Below the pieces are notes generated by a model that had not been told where the DNA came from, ran no database searches, and saw only the letters and a program-made list of their open reading frames with translations. DNA of 52,365 nucleotides from a virus, in the IMG/VR virus record IMGVR_UViG_3300033143_001371, positions 1-52,365 of that record; one strand, written 5' to 3'. The position numbers were made by a program, and so were the translations under genes. Of this stretch, positions 28,536 through 36,766 are shown in pieces; position 1 is the stretch's first letter, and each line of letters begins with the position of its first letter.

Positions 28536-28590
28536 GACTCCCACAAGCTATTGATATGAAAAGATTTTATTTGGTTATAAGCAGAACTTA

Positions 28591-29364
28591 TTAGAAACCG
28601 GCGTCTTCCGATGCCACTATGAAGTCTTTCACGAAACCAGACCTAACTATATCATCTCGGTCGAATTCAACGATACCGAACGATTCCATTAGTTCCAATA
28701 CCTGTTGGAGATTGCCCAAGGCGCATCTATCAGATTGTTTATGATGGTCGCTCTGTTTAGTATCACCACAAATGATATAGGAGGTGTTCTCCCCTGCTCT
28801 GGTCATTGTTGAACTGATTTCATCCCAAGTCATATTTTGGGCTTCATCCATTATAACAATAGAATCGTGTAGAGTAATACCACGTATGAATGATGTGGAT
28901 ATAAACTCTATATATTCCGACTTCTTCATGTTGTCGTAACTATTTCTGAACTCAAATAGTTCATCACATAGTCCACGATATGGTGCCTCGTACTGTTCTA
29001 TCTTCTCATCAGCTGTACCCGGAAGAAAACCTATGTCTCTAACAGGAAGAGTTGAACGAACGATAACGACTTTTTTGTAGAGAGAATCTTGTCTGAAAAC
29101 CTCTTGTAGTGCGAGGTATAGAGCGATGAAGGTCTTGCCCGTACCGGCGGACCCTTTTAGTAGAAGATTGTTGCCTTGGAAGAAATGCTGGAACGCATCT
29201 CGTTGGTGGTCTGTTTTTGGTCTAACATTTCCAATGTCTTTGACCGAGAATGTTTTTTTAAGTGAGCCGTCATTATAGGCTTGTTGAGTGTCTTGGTTAT
29301 TTTGAATCTGTTCCAGTTCGCGTTGCTGACGAGCTTTGCGTGAAACTCTTTTTTTCTTCGTCAT
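28591..29364 (-). CDS. phoH: PhoH-like ATPase
   Basis: 257 aa with Walker A GSAGTGKT (71-78), Walker B-type IMDEAQN near 171, and ICGDTKQSD (sensor/motif III). PhoH proteins are P-loop ATPases related to superfamily 1 helicases and common in marine phages; the cellular role is unclear (phosphate-starvation link, RNA metabolism). The N-terminus is basic (KKKRVSRKARQQR). The ribosome site AAGGAT lies inside an 8-bp hairpin (29371-29378/29389-29396). Confidence 0.93.
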   Translation of the reverse strand: MTKKKRVSRKARQQRELEQIQNNQDTQQAYNDGSLKKTFSVKDIGNVRPKTDHQRDAFQHFFQGNNLLLKGSAGTGKTFIALYLALQEVFRQDSLYKKVVIVRSTLPVRDIGFLPGTADEKIEQYEAPYRGLCDELFEFRNSYDNMKKSEYIEFISTSFIRGITLHDSIVIMDEAQNMTWDEISSTMTRAGENTSYIICGDTKQSDHHKQSDRCALGNLQQVLELMESFGIVEFDRDDIVRSGFVKDFIVASEDAGF

Positions 29365-29370
29365 TCGGTA

Positions 29371-29396
29371 ATCCTTATGTTATAGAAGATAAGGAT
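29371..29396 (-). promoter_or_regulatory. Hairpin masking the phoH ribosome site
   Basis: ATCCTTAT/ATAAGGAT, 8 perfect pairs with a 10-nt loop in the mRNA leader; the 3' arm contains the Shine-Dalgarno AAGGAT located 6 nt before the start ATG. It could lower or regulate translation. Confidence 0.5.
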
Positions 29397-29437
29397 ATTT
29401 ATGACCGAAGACGTTCCTATTTTAGTTTATATTACTC

Positions 29438-30175
29438 CTATTGTGGATATGTCTTCGCAAGAACCTTTTCAAAGTCCCACTTACCATCAACAAGTTTCAT
29501 GTAATGTTTCGCGGCAATCTTATGGCCATATACCATTACGTGTGTTGCAATACCTCTTTCACACATCTCAGGAGTACTTAACCAGAAATCTTTACCAAGA
29601 CACATCTGTTTGAATTCTTTCTTAGTCATGTAACCTTCGTCAACCAACATACTGTAGAAATATGGTTGTAGGTTTGTTTCAGAGTGACGATGCGCCTCTC
29701 CAATGTCTCCAGATTTGCCCCAATATACTGTCGAGTATGTATGGAACATTAATTCAGAAGATTCATAAACAACACGTTCATCACCCATAAGGAACATAAT
29801 AGCACCAGCAGAGAATCCACACGAATCAAGAACAGTCATGGTCTTGCCGTTGAACATATCAGTGACCATGTTGTGATAAACTTTCAATTCGTTAACATAT
29901 CCACCATTACTATTGATAGATAATTCAAGAGTATCAGCACTGTCTGTAGACTGACGGAGTTTATCGATGATAGCGTGTGTACCACGTCCATCTTCTCCAA
30001 AATCTCCTACATATAACTTGAAATGTTTTCTTGCGGGTATCATTCCAAATAGACCTTCTTCGCCTACAGGTACCTTCTGTTCAGGTACTTCCGTGACAAC
30101 AAGAGTATGATACTTGCTATTGACAATATTATCATTCTGTTCTTCTTGTTTTTCTTGTTTTTGTTTTTTGCTCAT
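29438..30175 (-). CDS. ClpP-like serine protease (S14)
   Basis: About 245 aa. After a Gln/Lys-rich N-terminal tail, the ClpP fold is marked by INSNGGYV near residue 87, the nucleophile in GFSAGAIMFLMG (Ser122) and His145 in MFHTYS. The third catalytic residue is not certain from sequence. ClpP-like phage proteins serve as prohead or processing proteases or replace host ClpP; here it lies between phoH and gene 43. TAGGAG precedes the ATG. Confidence 0.82.
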   Translation of the reverse strand: MSKKQKQEKQEEQNDNIVNSKYHTLVVTEVPEQKVPVGEEGLFGMIPARKHFKLYVGDFGEDGRGTHAIIDKLRQSTDSADTLELSINSNGGYVNELKVYHNMVTDMFNGKTMTVLDSCGFSAGAIMFLMGDERVVYESSELMFHTYSTVYWGKSGDIGEAHRHSETNLQPYFYSMLVDEGYMTKKEFKQMCLGKDFWLSTPEMCERGIATHVMVYGHKIAAKHYMKLVDGKWDFEKVLAKTYPQ

Positions 30176-30190
30176 CAAATCTCCTAATAT

Positions 30191-30252
30191 GCTATTACAA
30201 TAGCATGTTTCATGTTCATTTCATTAATAACGTGCCATTACAACAGCATGTT
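30191..30252 (-). repeat. Two imperfect 19-bp direct repeats after gene 43
   Basis: Plus-strand copies at 30191-30209 and 30234-30252 differ at 3 positions; the first is also a near-perfect inverted repeat (GCTATT/AATAGC). They lie between the gene 43 stop and the ClpP-like gene start. They may be an operator or RNA-binding site. Confidence 0.45.
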
Positions 30253-32848
30253 ATCCAAATAGGTCTTCAAGTGTAGCTTCTTCTTTGTGTTTCAAATTCA
30301 GTGGGTCGAGAACAGTTCGAGCGGGGTCAAGAAACCCTTTTTCAAACATCAAATCACGATTAATATATTGTTCAAGGTCAAACTCATCAGGTAAGTGATT
30401 CTTAAATCCAATCACCTCTGAACCTATAGGGTTGGGAGATTTCAACTCGATAAACTTAATCTTGTCGCCATCAGAGATAGGTTCAATGGTATTTAGTCCA
30501 AGTTTTTTAATGAGTCTATTGTGAGCAAGGGCAGACTTAACATGTTTCGGTGCGCCCTTAATCGGCATACCGTTCTGGTCAGAGTATTTCTTAACGCCAT
30601 TGATTCCTTTTGGTATTGCAATGTCATCAATAGATATATTATTCCACTCTTTGTTAAACTCCTCAATGTACTTGATAATAGTTTTATTATCGGACTCCAT
30701 TACCAATTTATATAACTCTACAAGTTTTGGCCTGCTGAATGTATTTGTAGCAGAAGATTTCGCAGATAGTCCCATGTACTTCATCTTTGGTTTCTCATAA
30801 CGAACACCCTCAGAGTCCCATACATTCAAAGCGTATCGTTTCTTGCCAGTCCAGAATCCCTTAGAGGCAATAACTTCTCTTTCCATTACCATCTTGTTTT
30901 CATATGCGTTCATATAGTCAGCAAGTTCATCATAGATATTTGAAATCTTTGGTTCAACAATCTTTTTCATAAAGCCATCAAGCGCATCGACAATTTTAAT
31001 TTCATCATCGTTGTTCTTAAATGCGGTCTTCACAAGTTCATTGAGTGTGATGTATAGACTATCTGTGTCCGCTGCCACGATATAATCTTTACCTTCGGTC
31101 TTCAATATCTCATTAAAGAAAATGTTCAGTCTATCGCCAGCCCATCTGGTTGATAATTGTCCTGATAGGGTAACTGCCTCGGCATTTTGAATATTGAAAT
31201 ATCTAAAGTACGGTGCACCAAGGGCACCATAAAGAGAGTTCAGCAGTACCTTCTTTGCCAATTGGTTGTTGTTGAACTTTGAAATGTTCGCCTTACAATT
31301 TTTGACAAACTCTGCATCTGTCTTATCGCCTGCCTCAAGGATAGATTCCCAACGAAGCATCTCTTTCTTGTCTGCCTTACGAACTTTGTATAAACTCTCC
31401 ATAAGTTCTGGGAACAATCCTTTCTTGTCTCTACGATAACATGCGCCGTTGGCAGCCATTGAAATGTTGTACTCTTTCAACAGGTCTATGTTCTTCTCTT
31501 TGTTGAGAATCTCCATAGGCATCATCTTGTTACCTTTTTCATCATTCATAAATTTGATTGATGCGATAAGTGCCTTGATTTCTTGTGGCAAATCATCAGA
31601 GGTAATTAATGTTTCTGGTGAAATGTTATACTGAATCAACAGGTGAGGATATAGGGAATTCAAATCGACAGAGACCAACCAATCATAGATATTAGGTATA
31701 GGTTCTTTTACATAACCTCCACCAAATGATTCTTTATGATAGTACTCTTTAGGAGGAACGATAATGTTTCTCTCAAGTAGAGTATAATGAATGATAGAGT
31801 CCCAAGTTTTTACAGTTGCAAACACATCATTGTGGTTAATCTTTGGATAGTATGATAGACTGTATACCAGTTCTATGAATTTATTCTTCTCTTCAATTCT
31901 TTGTACAAGTCTAACGTCTTTGATGTTATAGTCTATCCATGTTTGGAAGTTGGTCTTGTAGATTGTGTGAATAGAACCAAGGTCACTATAGTCCAGTTTC
32001 TTCTCACCAAGTTCATGGTTCGCTACAGAGTCAAGTGAATATGAATCTAATGTGGCGCGAGAGTAGTATTGGTACAGTTCGATGTAATCAAGTATCGATA
32101 CACCGTAGATGTCGTAAGTGATGGTCTCTTTACCAAACTTGCCTTTGCTGTTCTTCTCTTGGATGATTCCCCAAGGAGATAATTTGTTTACAATCTTTTC
32201 ACCAACGATCTTACGACCACGATTAATGATGTATGGTATATCGAAGTTGTTAATGTTCCAACCTGTGAACACCACATACTGTTTGGTATGGAAATGGTTG
32301 ATGAAACGAATGAATAGGTCTGCTTCATCTTTACAATGGACATACTCAACATTGTCGTAGGTAATAAAATCTAGTTCAGTATCTTTTAGTTGCCACTCAC
32401 CAAGACCCCACACGTAGTAGGTGTCATCAATGTTATCATATAGAGTGATGGCGTTTACTTCATAGTTCGCCTCGTCAGCGTAAGGGAATCCACCCTCAGA
32501 GGCGGTTTCGATATCGACATTAGCTACACGAATCTTTGAAGAGTCGAATTCAATTTCATCAGGATATTCTTCAGCAAGGTATTGTAGTACATAGTCCTGT
32601 TGTCCGTGAATACGGTAACCAGGAACATCTTTGTACGATTTCACAAAGTCAGTGGCATCAGACATAGAACCAAAATCAACAGGCGCGACATTCTCGCCTA
32701 AGAATCCTTTGTACTCGGATGGTTTGTCTGTCTCTACATACAGTGTTGGTTTATATGGATGCTTGTAATTTATAACCTCTCCGTTGTTATATTCTCTAAC
32801 TAGGAGATTGCGACCATATCTTTTTACATTTAAGTAAAATCTACTCAT
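30251..32848 (-). CDS. 43: DNA polymerase (family B), gp43
   Basis: The 865-aa replicative polymerase. The 3'-5' exonuclease has D112-x-E114 (VDIET), FTGWNINNFD and the IKDV motif; the polymerase has SVDLNSLYP, KVLLNSLYGALG and AADTDSLY. The length is close to T4 gp43 (898 aa). The C-terminus TLEDLFG fits the hydrophobic tail that binds the gp45 clamp. Upstream, the promoter -10 box lies in the loop of a 10-bp perfect inverted repeat (32869-32895), a possible control site; T4 gp43 represses its own translation through a leader hairpin. Confidence 0.98.
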   Translation of the reverse strand: MSRFYLNVKRYGRNLLVREYNNGEVINYKHPYKPTLYVETDKPSEYKGFLGENVAPVDFGSMSDATDFVKSYKDVPGYRIHGQQDYVLQYLAEEYPDEIEFDSSKIRVANVDIETASEGGFPYADEANYEVNAITLYDNIDDTYYVWGLGEWQLKDTELDFITYDNVEYVHCKDEADLFIRFINHFHTKQYVVFTGWNINNFDIPYIINRGRKIVGEKIVNKLSPWGIIQEKNSKGKFGKETITYDIYGVSILDYIELYQYYSRATLDSYSLDSVANHELGEKKLDYSDLGSIHTIYKTNFQTWIDYNIKDVRLVQRIEEKNKFIELVYSLSYYPKINHNDVFATVKTWDSIIHYTLLERNIIVPPKEYYHKESFGGGYVKEPIPNIYDWLVSVDLNSLYPHLLIQYNISPETLITSDDLPQEIKALIASIKFMNDEKGNKMMPMEILNKEKNIDLLKEYNISMAANGACYRRDKKGLFPELMESLYKVRKADKKEMLRWESILEAGDKTDAEFVKNCKANISKFNNNQLAKKVLLNSLYGALGAPYFRYFNIQNAEAVTLSGQLSTRWAGDRLNIFFNEILKTEGKDYIVAADTDSLYITLNELVKTAFKNNDDEIKIVDALDGFMKKIVEPKISNIYDELADYMNAYENKMVMEREVIASKGFWTGKKRYALNVWDSEGVRYEKPKMKYMGLSAKSSATNTFSRPKLVELYKLVMESDNKTIIKYIEEFNKEWNNISIDDIAIPKGINGVKKYSDQNGMPIKGAPKHVKSALAHNRLIKKLGLNTIEPISDGDKIKFIELKSPNPIGSEVIGFKNHLPDEFDLEQYINRDLMFEKGFLDPARTVLDPLNLKHKEEATLEDLFG

Positions 32849-32868
32849 TTATTGTTCTCATAATTTAA

Positions 32869-32895
32869 ACCGATGGTACATTATATACCATCGGT
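32869..32895 (-). promoter_or_regulatory. Inverted repeat around the gene 43 promoter -10 box
   Basis: ACCGATGGTA/TACCATCGGT, 10 perfect pairs with a 7-nt loop that contains TATAAT. It lies 21 nt before the gene 43 start and 18 nt after the stop of the preceding gene. As RNA it is a hairpin that could be terminator, gp43 operator, or both. Confidence 0.6.
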
Positions 32896-32909
32896 TGGGT
32901 GTAGGTCAA
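32880..32909 (-). promoter_or_regulatory. Sigma70 promoter of gene 43
   Basis: TTGACC (32909-32904), an 18-bp spacer, and TATAAT (32885-32880). Confidence 0.65.
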
Positions 32910-32912
32910 GAC

Positions 32913-33488
32913 TTATACAAACAGTTCTTCTAAACTTTGATTAAGTAATAACTCTTGTGAACTATAACTATATGGATCTTTATTAGAATCTCTGTCAAGA
33001 TTTCCTAAAGGAGTCTTGCCCCACTTCATAATATATTCGGCGATTTGGCGAGACTCTTCATACATAACCCACGTCTTCATAAATCCGTCTTGATGCCAAT
33101 CTGGATTAGGAACAATTAATGCTAACCATAAAGGTTTATCTGTTAATGTTCCATTTAACATATCTTCTCCATAACCATACATTTCAATAATACGATTATG
33201 CGATTCGGAACCGTTGTCACCAGTTGTTAGTGGTTTATGGTGCTGGGTCATCCTTTTATGTATATGGCTTCTAGGTCTTTGATTATGACCATGTTGTTTA
33301 TCAATATAATGTCCAGCTGATTCACCTATATATACACACTCCTCAAATTCATAAGGATATTGATATGATTCGGGCATATTTTCATTAAATACTAATCCGT
33401 AACAACCACCATAAAAAGCAAGTTGGTCACAAAATTTGTGATAATCTGAAAATCTGCACCAATGTATTTTGTACGTTTCTAAATTCAT
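32913..33488 (-). CDS. GIY-YIG-like nuclease-fold protein with clamp-binding tail
   Basis: 191 aa. YGLVF near residue 30 and CVYIGES near 51 resemble the GIY...YIG strand pair, followed by a helix with R (SHIHKRM) and a later Glu (MYEESRQ). The assignment is moderate because the spacing differs from classical members. The C-terminus ends SLEELFV, like gp43 and gp55, suggesting tethering to the gp45 clamp. It lies just upstream of gene 43. Confidence 0.6.
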   Translation of the reverse strand: MNLETYKIHWCRFSDYHKFCDQLAFYGGCYGLVFNENMPESYQYPYEFEECVYIGESAGHYIDKQHGHNQRPRSHIHKRMTQHHKPLTTGDNGSESHNRIIEMYGYGEDMLNGTLTDKPLWLALIVPNPDWHQDGFMKTWVMYEESRQIAEYIMKWGKTPLGNLDRDSNKDPYSYSSQELLLNQSLEELFV

Positions 33489-34054
33489 AGATCCAGATCA
33501 TACACTTTCTCAATCAGATCCTCAAGAGTTCCGTTGTTATCAATCATAATATCGTCCATGTGTCTTGCAATACCAACCTCAGAGGTATGTCCTGTGTCTC
33601 CTACTTCGTCTGGTACATCATCTCTATCAACGTGTATAATGGTGCCGTATTTACGTATCAAGTCTGCCTCGTTACAGTATCGAACATCTGGTATAACAAT
33701 CAGACTCACCGGTGCGTATTGTTCATTCTCAGAAATTTCTTTAATGCGTTCGAACTCACACTCCGCTTTCTTAATCCAAAAATCTTCACCAAAATGACCA
33801 CGCATACATTCTGTGCCGAATCGTTGCATGATTTGACGAATAGATAGTCCGTGTTCTGGTAAAATTAGTTCTCTATTACCACTATAGAACATTTGAATAT
33901 TGATACCAAACAATTCTGAACAAGCCTTTTTTATTGGGTCTGCAAATGAATACTTGTGAGTGATGCCGCTCTGTTCGGCATATTTTGCCATTAACAAATC
34001 AGCGACAGTATCTTTTCCGCTTCTGGCTTTGCCAGATATTCCAACTACTTTCAT
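33485..34054 (-). CDS. 1: Deoxynucleoside monophosphate kinase (T4 gp1-like)
   Basis: The start MKVVGISG overlaps the upstream stop (ATGA). The P-loop is GKARSGKD near residue 9; the pattern TDVLADL, YSFADPIKKAC and QRFGTECMRG follows gp1-type dNMP kinases, which phosphorylate dTMP, dGMP and (in T4) hydroxymethyl-dCMP for DNA synthesis. About 189 aa, shorter than T4 gp1 (241 aa). Confidence 0.85.
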   Translation of the reverse strand: MKVVGISGKARSGKDTVADLLMAKYAEQSGITHKYSFADPIKKACSELFGINIQMFYSGNRELILPEHGLSIRQIMQRFGTECMRGHFGEDFWIKKAECEFERIKEISENEQYAPVSLIVIPDVRYCNEADLIRKYGTIIHVDRDDVPDEVGDTGHTSEVGIARHMDDIMIDNNGTLEDLIEKVYDLDL

Positions 34055-34308
34055 TTTGAACTTTTTCTCCAATTAATAATACCGCGTATATTCATAAGCA
34101 CTACCATAATCTCCATTGTAATCAAAGATGGAAGTTCTGACGCATATCCAAATTGGGTTGCAATGCCTACAACTAACCATGCCAAGGCACCGATTGTTCC
34201 GTAGATGTATGCTTGTAATACTTTGCCAGAACCTACTAACCAGTAAAACAATCCAAGGCCAGCAAATCCAACCCAACCTATCAAATCTAAAATTGGTAAT
34301 TCGTTCAT
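34051..34308 (-). CDS. Small membrane protein, 85 aa
   Basis: Three hydrophobic segments (about 7-24, 31-49 and 58-75) end in NIRGIINWRKSSK. The ending loosely recalls small solute-transporter-like phage membrane proteins, but no transport function is shown. Overlaps neighbours on both sides. Confidence 0.68.
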   Translation of the reverse strand: MNELPILDLIGWVGFAGLGLFYWLVGSGKVLQAYIYGTIGALAWLVVGIATQFGYASELPSLITMEIMVVLMNIRGIINWRKSSK

Positions 34309-34586
34309 TTAAAACCTCCTTTTTTAAAATAGTACCACTCGGCCTGTAACCACTCAGCGATAAGATGAATCTTTTTGGTTGTGAACATTCTTCTCCAGAA
34401 ATAACTACGAACAAATGTTATAACGGTAAAGATACTTGTGATGATAAGGGAGTCATCTATAGAAAGATAACCTTTTTCTATCAATGGAATGATTACGAAT
34501 AACCATGTTGAATAAGCAAGTATAAAACCTGAACCAATGTTTAGAGAAGTCTCTATAGTTGATTCAAGTTTTGATTGTTCATACAT
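34305..34586 (-). CDS. Small conserved phage membrane protein, 93 aa
   Basis: The pattern SLNIGSGFILAYSTWL, then IFTVITFVRSYFWRRMF matches a family of short phage membrane proteins with two hydrophobic segments and an RSY..RR motif. No function is known. It overlaps the DUF1937-like gene by 8 nt. Confidence 0.72.
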   Translation of the reverse strand: MYEQSKLESTIETSLNIGSGFILAYSTWLFVIIPLIEKGYLSIDDSLIITSIFTVITFVRSYFWRRMFTTKKIHLIAEWLQAEWYYFKKGGFK

Positions 34587-34902
34587 ATTCTATTTCAATA
34601 CCACATAGTTCAGCAAATTCAATTTCGCCTTGCACACCAACACTTTCTTTCCAACCATCAAGACACAACACAATCATCTTAGAAGCGGTCGCTAACATTG
34701 CGCGATTATATCCACCCCAAAATTCAAAATCTTTTGGCAACTCTTCGTCAGCGGCAATTTCATGACAATGTACAATCGGAGAATATACAAATTGTCTATT
34801 TCTCAAACATTTTGCTGTGAACTTCTCTACCGCTTTAAATCTTGACAGAACAATATCGTCATCATCATGACTGTAAGGACTTGCTATGTATGTCCAACTC
34901 AT
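34579..34902 (-). CDS. DUF1937-like (nucleoside deoxyribosyltransferase fold), 107 aa
   Basis: TYIASPYSHDD at the N-terminus, VYSPIVHCHEIA, FWGGYNRAML, CLDGWKESVGVQGEIE and the following A-rich stretch match DUF1937, related to nucleoside 2-deoxyribosyltransferases. It may act in nucleotide salvage; the substrate is unknown. It sits among nucleotide metabolism genes (MazG-like, dNMP kinase). Confidence 0.78.
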   Translation of the reverse strand: MSWTYIASPYSHDDDDIVLSRFKAVEKFTAKCLRNRQFVYSPIVHCHEIAADEELPKDFEFWGGYNRAMLATASKMIVLCLDGWKESVGVQGEIEFAELCGIEIEYV

Positions 34903-35435
34903 TATCCGTTCTCTAAGATGGTACGTTCGGTATCGGTGTCTCGGTTAATAGCGTCTTCTGTAGTGAACTTGCCGGGGTATCTTGCGCGGAGTTTGTCGAT
35001 GTTGATTTGTTTTGCGACTTCTGGATATGTTTCAAGTGAACGATACAACATTGCGAGATACCATTCCATATCACCAATCTCTTCGACCATGTTCACATCG
35101 TCCATCTTCTGATACATTTCGTGTGTTGGTGGATGTTCCATTGTCTTGAGTACTGCTTCGATCATTTCTACCGACTCGGTGAAGACACCAAGAACGCCGT
35201 GTAGAATATCAATGTCTACGTTATCAACGATAGAATTATTAAGTACAGTACCATCATCTCCGGTGGAGATGTTACAATGTTTTCCGTAATACAGACCTTT
35301 CTTGATTTTGTCAACCTCTTGGCCATACTTCACAGCATTCTCAAGAGTACCAATAATAGTCTGGTCATCAAAGATGCGGTGTAGTGACGATGCCGCGGTA
35401 CGAGCAGATTGTTCCAAGTATTCAGTGTTATTCAT
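34902..35435 (-). CDS. MazG-like nucleotide pyrophosphohydrolase
   Basis: About 177 aa, mostly helical. EEIGDMEWYLAML carries the E..E..D metal-binding helix of the all-alpha NTP-PPase superfamily, and the ending RARYPGKFTTEDAINRD is typical of a phage subgroup. It would hydrolyse dNTPs or non-canonical NTPs to NMP and PPi. The ATG start (MNNTEYL) avoids an upstream TTG. Confidence 0.83.
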   Translation of the reverse strand: MNNTEYLEQSARTAASSLHRIFDDQTIIGTLENAVKYGQEVDKIKKGLYYGKHCNISTGDDGTVLNNSIVDNVDIDILHGVLGVFTESVEMIEAVLKTMEHPPTHEMYQKMDDVNMVEEIGDMEWYLAMLYRSLETYPEVAKQINIDKLRARYPGKFTTEDAINRDTDTERTILENG

Positions 35436-35465
35436 TATATAGTTTTGCCTCAAGTTATTTCATAA

Positions 35466-35906
35466 TTAAGAACCTATCGTATATTTCGGCTTTAGGTCCC
35501 AGTTCTTCTTGTCAGAATATTTTACTACTTTGACATTATATCTGGTTCTGTCGTGGTTGTCGAGACTATTTTCAATCTTTAATAGTCCCCATTCATTTAA
35601 CATACGTGCTATGGTAGTTCTTCGTCCAATGTCTTCAACAGAGATGGTATGTTCGCCTTGAGGATAATCAAGGGCATATAACTCTTTGAAGTGGACAATA
35701 AAATAACGACCACGTTTATGTAATATATGACAGGATTGGTATAGAGACTTTGTTCTGTTGTTTGGTATGCCGATTCTGGTTAGTGTTTCCATAATCTTTA
35801 AGAAGTCGTCTTCCTTTTGAAGGGAGACCTCTAACATCATATCAATGTTCCAGTCTACAAATTCATCTTGTTCAAGAATATTACCATTCATATTAAGTTC
35901 CATCAT
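35466..35906 (-). CDS. regA: RegA translational repressor
   Basis: From residue 24 (MLEVSLQKEDDFLKIMETLT) to the C-terminal KPKYTIGS it follows T4 RegA closely, including YQSCHIL and IVHFKE. RegA binds translation starts of early mRNAs, including its own. T4 RegA has 122 aa; here an extra 23 N-terminal residues are open, with candidate starts at codons 1, 6 and 23/24. A 9-bp hairpin (35895-35903/35922-35930) covers the first start region and the GGAA ribosome site of the second. Confidence 0.92.
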   Translation of the reverse strand: MMELNMNGNILEQDEFVDWNIDMMLEVSLQKEDDFLKIMETLTRIGIPNNRTKSLYQSCHILHKRGRYFIVHFKELYALDYPQGEHTISVEDIGRRTTIARMLNEWGLLKIENSLDNHDRTRYNVKVVKYSDKKNWDLKPKYTIGS

Positions 35907-35930
35907 TTTTGTTATTATAATATGGAACTT
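35895..35930 (-). promoter_or_regulatory. Hairpin over the regA translation start
   Basis: AAGTTCCAT/ATGGAACTT, nine perfect pairs with an 18-nt loop. Its 3' arm contains an ATG and the GGAA that serves the next ATG, so it should hide the initiation region. RegA autoregulation in T4 acts at the same point of the mRNA. Confidence 0.6.
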
Positions 35931-35942
35931 ATTTATTAAATG

Positions 35943-36437
35943 TTACTTTTTACCACCTTTGTCCAGTCGTTTTTTCATATCTTTAATGTCTTCCTTTGTG
36001 TACAAGTCAACTACCATACTAGCAGCGCGCCTTGAGTAACCAAGAAACTCCATCACAACATCAATGTTCTCCTGTTTCTTAGGTTTGCCCCACTTAGCGA
36101 ACCTCTTCTTCCTTTTGATACCATAGAAGTAGAAGTTGTATAAAGCGATAGGGTCAATGGCGCCAGCCTGATTCATCTCATTTGCCCATAGAATTGTGTC
36201 TGGGTATTGGGAGAATATACGGTTAATCATAAAGAGATTATTCTTTAGATTCTTTACACACTCTTCCGAATAACCCTCACTCTCTAAGATGTTTCTCTTG
36301 GTGAATGACAGGTCATTACCAAAATCAAATGGTGAGTATTTGTTCTTTTGTAGTTTCTTGTAGTTTTCGGCCCATTCTTCTTCATCGAATGTTTCTTCCT
36401 CTACAATCTCATCACCAAACAGGTCGAATTCAATCAT
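35943..36437 (-). CDS. 62: Clamp loader small subunit gp62
   Basis: 164 aa. Synteny (44 then 62 then regA then 43, as in T4) and the GIKRKKRFAKWGKP stretch (T4: RGKRYGKWAK) identify it. gp62 joins four gp44 subunits to load the gp45 clamp. Similarity to T4 is weak outside this region. The start overlaps the upstream gene by 8 nt. Confidence 0.85.
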   Translation of the reverse strand: MIEFDLFGDEIVEEETFDEEEWAENYKKLQKNKYSPFDFGNDLSFTKRNILESEGYSEECVKNLKNNLFMINRIFSQYPDTILWANEMNQAGAIDPIALYNFYFYGIKRKKRFAKWGKPKKQENIDVVMEFLGYSRRAASMVVDLYTKEDIKDMKKRLDKGGKK

Positions 36438-36765
36438 CAATACCAAATCTCAACTTTAGTCCGCAATTTACCTCGGCATCACCGGTATTGAAATGACACA
36501 TCGTTTGATAAGAATACAGATAGATAGAATTAACATCATCACCATCAAGAACTTTGTGAATAACATCAATTATTTGTTCAGTTATAAATTCATTATTATT
36601 CTGTTCTTCTAATATAGGAATTAATATTGTCTGTGCCGCTATCGGTTTATTATCAACAGACAGACAAACAGGACCATTCATAAAATATACATTCAATCCT
36701 TCCGATTCTGAAAGTATTTTATTTACCAATAATAAATCATCGGTTATAAGTTTATATTCGTTCAT
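36430..36765 (-). CDS. Hypothetical protein between genes 44 and 62, 111 aa
   Basis: An acidic alpha/beta protein (PIAAQTILIPILEEQNNNEF) without a recognised motif. In T4, genes 44 and 62 are directly adjacent and coupled; here this gene separates them. It overlaps gene 62 by 8 nt. Function unknown. Confidence 0.68.
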   Translation of the reverse strand: MNEYKLITDDLLLVNKILSESEGLNVYFMNGPVCLSVDNKPIAAQTILIPILEEQNNNEFITEQIIDVIHKVLDGDDVNSIYLYSYQTMCHFNTGDAEVNCGLKLRFGIDD

Positions 36766-36766
36766 A

